The notes beneath the pieces were generated by a model. That model saw nothing but the letters and a program-made list of their open reading frames with translations, was not told where the DNA came from and searched no databases. The translations under genes and the position numbers were made by a program. Shown in pieces: positions 5,164 to 10,240 of a DNA stretch of 10,240 nt (position 1 is the stretch's first letter; each line of letters begins with the position of its first letter). The DNA comes from JBFMAE01 sp040756085 (GTDB lineage: Bacteria > Desulfobacterota > BSN033 > UBA1163): NCBI GenBank assembly GCA_040756085.1, contig JBFMAE010000175.1, positions 1 to 10,240 on the forward strand, given 5' to 3'.

Positions 5164-5405
5164 CCCTGTTAGAAAGCCCCGCTTTTTAAACTTGTTCCTG
5201 ACAGGTTCAGGAAGCGGGGATAGGTTTTGTATCAGAATTTTAATACCTTTAAGACCTGCCTGCCGGCAGGCAGGAAGGGCGGGGTTTAAAGCCCCGACCC
5301 GTTAGAATTTTTAGCAAACCCCCTCAGAAATCTACATCCCCCGAGGGGTAGCGGCATCCGCTCAGGGAAACTTATTTCTAACGGGTCCCGTCCTTTCTAA
5401 CAGGG
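5164..5405. repeat. 242-bp nested inverted-repeat element (CCCGTTAGAA family), copy 2
   Basis: The outer arms CCCTGTTAGAAAG (5164-5176) and CTTTCTAACAGGG (5393-5405) are perfect 13-bp inverses. Inner arms ACCCGTTAGAA (5297-5307) and TTCTAACGGGT (5376-5386) are perfect 11-bp inverses. Smaller stems (CCCCGC...GCGGGG near 5177-5219, CGGGG-TTTAAAG-CCCCG near 5280-5296) lie inside. The right arm supplies the MopB stop codon. I see no gene in 4980-5396; the short plus-strand frame there runs through palindromes and looks spurious. Confidence 0.65.
5255..5274. repeat. Perfect 20-bp GC palindrome
   Basis: CCTGCCTGCCGGCAGGCAGG is fully self-complementary. A related, interrupted version (CCTGCCTGC ... 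GCAGGCAGG) lies at 2346-2373, showing a dispersed family confined to spacers in this window. Confidence 0.7.
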
Positions 5406-6806
5406 TTTACGAAGGCGGCAGGAAAAGGATTTCAGGAGGGGCGTGCCCGAAATGGGATCGCCCGGTTTCATCGTCGTAAGGAGGTTGACATTTGCCTCAG
5501 CCCATCCATGAGGGAGGTTGACCACTTCAGGAAGAATGTCTGCGGTTACGAGACACTTGATGGTCAGGGAGCCCGCTAATGTCTCAATTTCGATTTGATC
5601 TCCGTCAGCAATTCCATATTTTTTTGCAGTCTCCAGATGTATTTCCGCAAAGGGCTCCGGTCTTTTCTTTCGCAATGACGGGATATGACGAAGTTCTGAA
5701 TGGAGGTATTCTAAGGTCCTTGCCCCTGTGGTGAGAGTAAGGGGAAAGTCTTTCATCAGTTCAGGCTGATGGAATGGGCTTTCCCGATGCGTGGGCAGGG
5801 GGTCATGGCCTAAAGACTTGAGGGTTTCGGAGTAGATTTCAACTTTTCCCGAAGGAGTAGCAAATCCCTTCTCCCTATACTGGTTATACCGGATCGTTCC
5901 GAAAGGAAGGCCTTGGGGATGTTCCATCAGTTTTTGGATAGTCAATCCTGTTGGCTTGAGGGCATAATCAATCGCCTCATCCACATCCTTCCATGGGAAA
6001 TATTCTCCATAGCCCATGCGTTTTGCCAGTTCCAACCAGAACTTTAAATCAGGCCATGCCTCTGGGAAATCGATCACTTTTTTTCTCAGTGTCACATAAG
6101 GAATTCCGTGGATGGTTCCATAGTAGTCGCAAAGCTCGGTTCTTTCAAGGAAGGTGGCTGCAGGCAGGACGATATGAGCGAGCTTGGCTGTTTGGGTCAT
6201 AAAGAGATCCATCACAACGAGAAATTCCATTTTTTTCAAGGATGCCTCTACCTTTTTTGAATCGGGCCAGGTGATGACCGGATTGGATGCAGAGACGATC
6301 ATTCCCTTGATGGGGTAGGGGTGGCCCTCAAGGAGGGAATCCGGCAAAACCATAGCCTGTCCTTCTCCAAAAAGCCTTCCCCAGACTTCATAGAAGAGAG
6401 GGAATTGATCGATGCCAAGGGGGTTTTCCGAGAGTTTTTCAGGAAGTTGAAGGGAATTAATATGGACTCGTGAAGTCGTGATGAATCCCCCAGGAATATC
6501 GATATTGGCTGTAATGGCCTGAAGAATAGCAATGGCTCTTGAGTTCTGAAGACCATTCGTATGCTGATCCAGTGCCTCATCCCAGGAGATGGGGATAAAG
6601 TCCCCGTCTTTCCTCTTGAGAGGGGTTCTTAAACGGTTTTCAGAATAGACGAATTGAGGGGCAGCGGCTCCCTTTGGGCAGAGCAGGCCCCGGTTGAGGG
6701 GGTGATCAGGAGTTCCCTTCACCTTGACGATCTTTCCATCTTTGAGGAAGACATCCATGCCGCAGCCCCATGGACAGAGCTCACAGGCAGTCTGAATGAT
6801 TTCCAT
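5397..6806 (-). CDS. DMSO-reductase-family (MopB) molybdopterin protein with a large in-frame internal deletion
   Basis: 469 residues; full relatives are about 650-750. The N-terminal [4Fe-4S] domain is intact (C8-x2-C11-x3-C15 and C43-PKG), followed by FIPISWDEALDQ (70-81). The next residues, HTNGLQNSRAIAIL, belong to a point about 220-250 residues later in normal enzymes, so the segment with the Mo ligand (Cys/Sec/Ser, about 55 residues after WDEAL in E. coli FdhF) and much of the pterin-binding core is absent without a frameshift; the seam is near 6561-6569. The middle (NPVITWPDSK, HIVLPAATFLERTELCDYYG) and the C-terminal molydopterin-binding domain (357-460) are present. ATG 6806 is chosen because GGGAGG precedes it by 6; 18 further in-frame residues upstream come from spacer repeats. 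It follows the Mo hydroxylase genes. Either a decayed gene, a rebuilt non-Mo protein, or a misassembly. Confidence 0.85.
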   Translation of the reverse strand: MEIIQTACELCPWGCGMDVFLKDGKIVKVKGTPDHPLNRGLLCPKGAAAPQFVYSENRLRTPLKRKDGDFIPISWDEALDQHTNGLQNSRAIAILQAITANIDIPGGFITTSRVHINSLQLPEKLSENPLGIDQFPLFYEVWGRLFGEGQAMVLPDSLLEGHPYPIKGMIVSASNPVITWPDSKKVEASLKKMEFLVVMDLFMTQTAKLAHIVLPAATFLERTELCDYYGTIHGIPYVTLRKKVIDFPEAWPDLKFWLELAKRMGYGEYFPWKDVDEAIDYALKPTGLTIQKLMEHPQGLPFGTIRYNQYREKGFATPSGKVEIYSETLKSLGHDPLPTHRESPFHQPELMKDFPLTLTTGARTLEYLHSELRHIPSLRKKRPEPFAEIHLETAKKYGIADGDQIEIETLAGSLTIKCLVTADILPEVVNLPHGWAEANVNLLTTMKPGDPISGTPLLKSFSCRLRKPC

Positions 6807-6820
6807 AAGCGCCTCCCATA

Positions 6821-7003
6821 AATTCCAATACCCAAATTCCAAGCTCCAAATAATACCCAATAACCAATCACCAAATAAACAAATCCCCCCAACCCCCCTT
6901 TACTAAAGGGGGGCGAGGGGGGATTATCGAGTTTCATAGGTTGAGGGTGGCCATATGGGCTATGAATAATTTATTTGATTATTGGTGCTTGGGATTTGGA
7001 TTT
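6821..7003. repeat. Repeat spacer: CCAAAT/ATTTGG arms around a C6/G6 hairpin
   Basis: CCAA-rich sequence on the left (about 6821-6880) and TTGG-rich sequence on the right (about 6970-7003) form imperfect inverted arms. Between them AATCCCCCC (6882-6890) pairs with GGGGGGATT (6917-6925), and CCCCCCTTTA (6893-6902) with TAAAGGGGGG (6904-6913). The right arm begins directly after the Mo-subunit stop. The hairpin could attenuate transcription between the Mo subunit and MopB. No gene is seen. Confidence 0.65.
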
Positions 7004-9277
7004 CTATTTTTTCCCATGCAGAGCCTCCAACACTTTATCTGGTGTGACCGGAAGGCTGTTGAATCTCACTCCGATGGCATCATAGATGGCATTGACGATG
7101 GCAGGCGCAGGTGCCAATTGGGTTCCCTCACCCGATTCTTTGGCACCGAATGGACCTTCCGGATCGTCCGTCTCAACCTCCACAGAAATTATGGAGGGGA
7201 CTTCCATGGCTGTGGGTATTCCGTAATCGAGGAAAGAGGGGTTGACCACCTGACCTTTCGCCGTGATCACATTTTCGTAGAGAGCATGGCCCATTCCTCC
7301 GACCACCGACCCTTCCAGCTGTCCCTCCACTAGCATGGGATTGATCGCCCTGCCGCAATCGTGGCCGGCTACTACCTTTAAGACCTTCACCTTTCCGGTT
7401 TGGATATTCACCTCCACTTCAGCAGCCTGGGTCATGAAAGAATAAGCGGGAGAAAAATTCCCATCTTCTCTAAGAAGGGTAGTAGGTTCTTTGGCCGGAG
7501 GTTGATAAGAGCCCCGGCCGATGATGGGCATGGGCCGGTCAGAATATTGATAGACTTTGATCGCCTCCAGTAAATCCATCCCCCTTTCCGGACTCCCCTT
7601 GACATAGATTCGGCGGTCCCTCGCCTCCAGGTCCTCGAGGTTCGTCTCCATCTTTTCAGCCACTGCCTCGAAGAGTTTCTCTTTTGCAGCTCGGGCAGCC
7701 GTTCTGGCGGCATTGCCTGCCCTTAGCGTGACACCGCTTCCGAAGGTTCCGGGATCGAGGGGTGTAATCTCTGTATCTGCGGCAGTGATCCGGATATCTT
7801 CCAGGGAGACGCCCAGTTCTTCTGCGACAATCTGGGAGATAACCGTCTCTGCACCCTGGCCGATGTCTGCTGCACCGGTGAGGAGGGTGACTGAACCATC
7901 CCTTTCGATCTTGACGATGGCACCTGATGAGATGTGGCTCATGTTGCTCACTCCGCTCGGGAAACTGGCCCCGGCGAGGCCTACGCCTCTGCCGAATGGA
8001 AGCTTTCCTCTCTTCTCTTTCCAGCCGATCCCCGCTGCAGCTTTCTTCAGGGTTTCGGTGAATCCACAGCTCTGGACCAGTAGTTTCGCGGGATGGGGCT
8101 CTCCAGCGTGGAAGGCGTTCTTGAGTCGGAGTTCTAATGGGTCGATCCCCATCTTTTCTGCGATCCTGTCGAGCTGGACCTCCACAGCAAACCGGACCTG
8201 CGGAATCCCGTGTCCCCTCATCGCTCCTCCGACGGGTTTATTGGTATAGACATGGTAGCCTTCGAAGAAGAGGTTTTCGATCCGATAGGGAAGCATGATG
8301 AAATAACAGGCTAAGGTGATCATCAGGGGAGCTGTGCTGTTATATGCGCCTCCATCCGCAATCACTTTAAACTGTTGGACCAGGATCGTGCCGTCCTTTC
8401 TCATCCCGGTCTTGAGTTGAATTCGCATCGGGTGTCGTTGTCTTGTTGAGGTGAAAACCTCTTCGCGCTCATAGACGAATTTGACAGGTCTCTTGGTCTT
8501 CATGGCGAAGAAGGCGGCACAGAAGTCCTTGGCATAGAGATCGATCTTCTGTCCAAATCCTCCCCCCACTTTCGGTTTGATCACACGGACTTTACTTTCA
8601 GGAATATCGAGGGTATTGGCCAGATTCCTCCGGAGGAAGAAGGGGATCTGGGTGGAGGCCCAAAGGGTTACTTTCCCGGAGTGGTCGACCATGGCCAGGG
8701 CAGACTGAGGTTCGAGGGGACAGTGATTGACAGGTTGAGATTCGAAGGTGTCCTCAAAGAGGAAGTCGGATTCACCGAAAGCCTTCTCCACAGTTCCAAA
8801 TTCTTTTCGGATGGTGGCGCTCACATTGTTGGGAACTTCATCGTGAATGATGGGAGCTCCGGGTTTCATTGCTTCTAATGGATCGAAGACCGAAGGAAGC
8901 TCCTCATAATCGACCCGAATCTTTGAGATGGCCTCCTCTGCAGCATCGAGAGAGGTAGCCACGACAGCGGCGACTTCGTCCCCGATGTAGCGTACTTTGT
9001 CGATGGCCAGGGCATATTCATCCTTGGCCATGGGGACGATGCCATATTTCTTCTTCGGGATATGCCTTCCGCTGATGGCACCCTTCACTCCCTCTACTTT
9101 CTCAGCTTCGGATAGATCGACATGAAGGATCTTCGCATGGGCAAGAGGGCTTCTCAGGATTTTCCCAAAGAGCATTCCCGGAAGGGTGAGGTCATCCGTA
9201 AATTTTGCCTGGCCTGTCGCCTTCTCCAGGGCATCGAGCATGACCGCCCGCTTTCCAACCACATTAAGTTTGTTCAT
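7004..9277 (-). CDS. Xanthine dehydrogenase-family molybdenum-binding (large) subunit
   Basis: 757 residues, normal for the stand-alone large subunit of bacterial molybdenum hydroxylases (xanthine, CO, nicotinate, 4-hydroxybenzoyl-CoA types). The N-terminal a/b-hammerhead domain covers about 10-125 (ATGQAKFTDDL, RYIGDEVAAVVA). Mo-pterin motifs are VGGGFGQK (237-244), GGAMRGHG (350-357, with the conserved Arg354), GQGAET (473-478) and AKESGEG (712-718), whose Glu717 is the counterpart of the catalytic base of xanthine dehydrogenase. There is no VAYRCSFR loop, so it is not CO dehydrogenase of the form I type. His in GGAMRGHG where many members have Phe may mark a substrate subclass. ATG 9277 with AGGAG 7 bases upstream is preferred to the ATG 24 bases earlier, whose codons include that site. 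Substrate unassigned. Confidence 0.95.
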   Translation of the reverse strand: MNKLNVVGKRAVMLDALEKATGQAKFTDDLTLPGMLFGKILRSPLAHAKILHVDLSEAEKVEGVKGAISGRHIPKKKYGIVPMAKDEYALAIDKVRYIGDEVAAVVATSLDAAEEAISKIRVDYEELPSVFDPLEAMKPGAPIIHDEVPNNVSATIRKEFGTVEKAFGESDFLFEDTFESQPVNHCPLEPQSALAMVDHSGKVTLWASTQIPFFLRRNLANTLDIPESKVRVIKPKVGGGFGQKIDLYAKDFCAAFFAMKTKRPVKFVYEREEVFTSTRQRHPMRIQLKTGMRKDGTILVQQFKVIADGGAYNSTAPLMITLACYFIMLPYRIENLFFEGYHVYTNKPVGGAMRGHGIPQVRFAVEVQLDRIAEKMGIDPLELRLKNAFHAGEPHPAKLLVQSCGFTETLKKAAAGIGWKEKRGKLPFGRGVGLAGASFPSGVSNMSHISSGAIVKIERDGSVTLLTGAADIGQGAETVISQIVAEELGVSLEDIRITAADTEITPLDPGTFGSGVTLRAGNAARTAARAAKEKLFEAVAEKMETNLEDLEARDRRIYVKGSPERGMDLLEAIKVYQYSDRPMPIIGRGSYQPPAKEPTTLLREDGNFSPAYSFMTQAAEVEVNIQTGKVKVLKVVAGHDCGRAINPMLVEGQLEGSVVGGMGHALYENVITAKGQVVNPSFLDYGIPTAMEVPSIISVEVETDDPEGPFGAKESGEGTQLAPAPAIVNAIYDAIGVRFNSLPVTPDKVLEALHGKK

Positions 9278-9293
9278 GAGAAACTCCTTAAAA

Positions 9294-9366
9294 GGGTTCA
9301 AGGGTTCGAGGGTTCATGGGTTCAAGTGTTTTTAACTTGAACCCTAGAATCCTTGAATCCTCGACC
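9294..9366. repeat. Tandem GGGTTCAN octamers and hairpin in the Mo/[2Fe-2S] spacer
   Basis: GGGTTCNN repeats four times with an exact 8-base period (9294, 9302, 9310, 9318). The last copy starts the arm GGGTTCAAGT (9318-9327), which pairs perfectly with ACTTGAACCC (9335-9344) around seven bases. Further inverse copies (CTTGAATCC, TCGACCCC) run to the [2Fe-2S] stop codon. The whole can fold into one long stem in the mRNA. Confidence 0.7.
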
Positions 9367-9367
9367 C

Positions 9368-9832
9368 CTATTGTTTTTCAGTCACTGAAAGAATCGCCTC
9401 CACAATCTTCACATAGCCTGTGCACCGGCAGAGGTTCCCCGAAATCGTTTTCTTCACTTCTTTTTCCGAGGGATGAGGGTGTTCATCGAGGAAGGCCTTG
9501 GCCGTCATAATCATGCCAGGGGTGCAGAACCCGCACTGGATGGCCCCTTTTTCGATAAAGGCCTTTTGAAGTGGATGAAATTCTCCATCTTGGGTGAGAC
9601 CTTCGATGGTGATAACCTTCTTCCCCTGAACATCGGCAGCTAAGGTGAGACAGGATAGGTGAGGCTTCCCGTCAATAAGGACAGTGCATGCTCCACAGGC
9701 TCCCAAATCACAACCCCTTTTTGTACCTGTCAGACCAAGATCCTCTCTCAATACCTCGAGAAGGGTTTTGTGGGTCTCTGTGAGAACCTCATATTCTTCG
9801 CCGTTGACATGAAGTTTAATGATCTGTTTCAC
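9368..9832 (-). CDS. Xanthine dehydrogenase-family [2Fe-2S] small subunit
   Basis: 154 residues with both cluster domains. The plant-ferredoxin-like site is C41-x4-C46-x2-C49-x11-C61, and the second, alpha-helical site is C100-x2-C103 (QCGFCTPGM) with C135-x-C137 (NLCRCTGY). It passes electrons from the molybdenum centre to the FAD subunit. The start is a GTG at 9832 with GGAG six bases upstream; no ATG suits the alignment of the N-terminus better. Genes run FAD subunit, [2Fe-2S], Mo subunit, the order common for CoxM/S/L-type enzymes. No twin-arginine or other signal is present, so the enzyme should be cytoplasmic. Confidence 0.96.
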   Translation of the reverse strand: MKQIIKLHVNGEEYEVLTETHKTLLEVLREDLGLTGTKRGCDLGACGACTVLIDGKPHLSCLTLAADVQGKKVITIEGLTQDGEFHPLQKAFIEKGAIQCGFCTPGMIMTAKAFLDEHPHPSEKEVKKTISGNLCRCTGYVKIVEAILSVTEKQ

Positions 9833-9850
9833 ACAGAACTCCTTTCAAAT

Positions 9851-9918
9851 AGTTCGGAGTAATTAGTTCGTAGTTCGGAGTAAATGATAAAGAAACTCCG
9901 AACTCCCGACTCCGAACT
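9851..9918. repeat. AGTTCGGAGT inverted-repeat cluster between FAD and [2Fe-2S] genes
   Basis: AGTTCGGAGT occurs at 9851-9860 and 9872-9881, and its exact inverse ACTCCGAACT at 9895-9904 and 9909-9918. The four copies can form one long stem. The last copy ends on the first base of the FAD-subunit stop codon region. Confidence 0.75.
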
Positions 9919-10240
9919 CATAACTTGAACTCTTCCAATGCTTGTTTCAAAAGGATGCCGGCCATCTTTCGTTTATAGGCGGGAGAGTGGATAGAGGTTC
10001 GCATGGGTGAGATTTCTTTAATGGCCTGATTTGAGACCTTCTCGGTGGTTTGATTATCAAGAGATATATTCTTGAGCATCTTTTCTGCCTCTAAGGCCTC
10101 GACAGGTCCAGGGCCTACCCCGCTGAAGACGACCCTTGCCTTTTTGATACGTTCCTCTCCTTCTTTCTCAATATGGAGGGCTAAGGAGACAACAGGAAAT
10201 TCGATGGAGTCCCTCAGTCTCCATTTTAGATAGATGGTTT
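9918..10240 (-). CDS. C-terminus of xanthine/CO dehydrogenase-family FAD-binding subunit, 5' end outside window
   Basis: 106 residues before TGA, continuing past the right edge. The visible part is the CO-dehydrogenase flavoprotein C-terminal domain: WRLRDSIEFPVVSLALHIE, then ARVVFSGVGPGPVEALEAE, and near the end SPAYKRKMAGILLKQALEEF, the last a near-signature of the family. The FAD-binding motifs lie in the missing N-terminal part. It is the medium subunit that moves electrons from the [2Fe-2S] clusters to NAD or another acceptor. Identity is supported by the two partner genes that follow. Full members are about 270-300 residues. Confidence 0.92.
   Translation of the reverse strand, partial: TIYLKWRLRDSIEFPVVSLALHIEKEGEERIKKARVVFSGVGPGPVEALEAEKMLKNISLDNQTTEKVSNQAIKEISPMRTSIHSPAYKRKMAGILLKQALEEFKL

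Noticed and set aside
5108..5305. A 65-codon plus-strand frame in the convergent spacer
   Set aside because: It runs through the inverted repeats and the GC palindrome (giving ACRQAGRAG-type residues), with no family motif.
5155..5405. CRISPR array
   Set aside because: Repeats are inverted, unequal in length and irregularly spaced; there are no unique spacers of constant size and no cas genes.
6807..6860. An 18-residue N-terminal extension of the MopB protein
   Set aside because: It is encoded by the TTGG-rich spacer repeat, and GGGAGG supports the later ATG at 6806, directly before the cluster cysteines.
7713..8249. A 178-codon plus-strand frame opposite the Mo subunit
   Set aside because: Antisense shadow of a well-conserved gene, with no ribosome binding site and low-complexity Pro/Ser-rich composition.
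9271..9277. TGTTCAT at the start of the Mo subunit as a fourth operator
   Set aside because: Only one half-site; no TGAACA at the right distance.

Overview
The window looks like an anaerobic bacterial chromosome segment with moderate base composition. It carries two runs of redox genes on the minus strand and one regulator on the plus strand. A tungsto-enzyme of the aldehyde:ferredoxin oxidoreductase (AOR) family, a four-cluster ferredoxin with an NrfD membrane partner, and a xanthine-dehydrogenase-family molybdenum enzyme point to a strict anaerobe such as a sulfate-reducing or syntrophic Desulfobacterota-like organism. That assignment is inference; there is no rRNA or marker gene here.

Left block (1-4211, minus strand, transcribed right to left): NrfD-like quinol-linked membrane protein (2995-3990), 16-Cys ferredoxin (2398-2880), MoaD/ThiS-like ubiquitin-fold protein (1980-2267), then, after a 359-bp spacer with its own good sigma70-type promoter, a small four-Cys zinc-ribbon protein (1339-1620) overlapping the start of an AOR (1-1352, C-terminus outside the window). 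The genes read as one system: the AOR oxidises an aldehyde (or reduces an acid or acyl-CoA), the ferredoxin carries electrons, NrfD connects them to the quinone pool, and the MoaD-like protein probably serves pterin cofactor supply. A divergent IclR-family regulator (4212-4979) faces this block. The palindrome TGTTCA-N6-TGAACA occurs over the regulator's own start (4194-4211), just downstream of the zinc-ribbon/AOR promoter (1691-1708), and, with one mismatch, upstream of that promoter (1920-1937). This is the strongest new regulatory signal in the window.

Middle (4980-5396): no gene. It is a convergent intergenic region filled with inverted repeats, including a CCCGTTAGAA-type family that also lies on the other side of the regulator (4038-4139).

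Right block (5397-10240, minus strand): C-terminus of an FAD subunit (9918-10240), the [2Fe-2S] subunit (9368-9832) and the large molybdenum subunit (7004-9277) of a three-subunit molybdenum hydroxylase, followed by a DMSO-reductase-family protein (5397-6806). That last protein keeps its [4Fe-4S] N-terminus and its C-terminal half but has lost, in frame, roughly 220-250 residues that should contain the Mo ligand.

Several spacers hold a short-repeat family of their own, and in many cases the repeat begins right at the stop codon of the upstream gene; the MopB stop codon itself lies inside a repeat.
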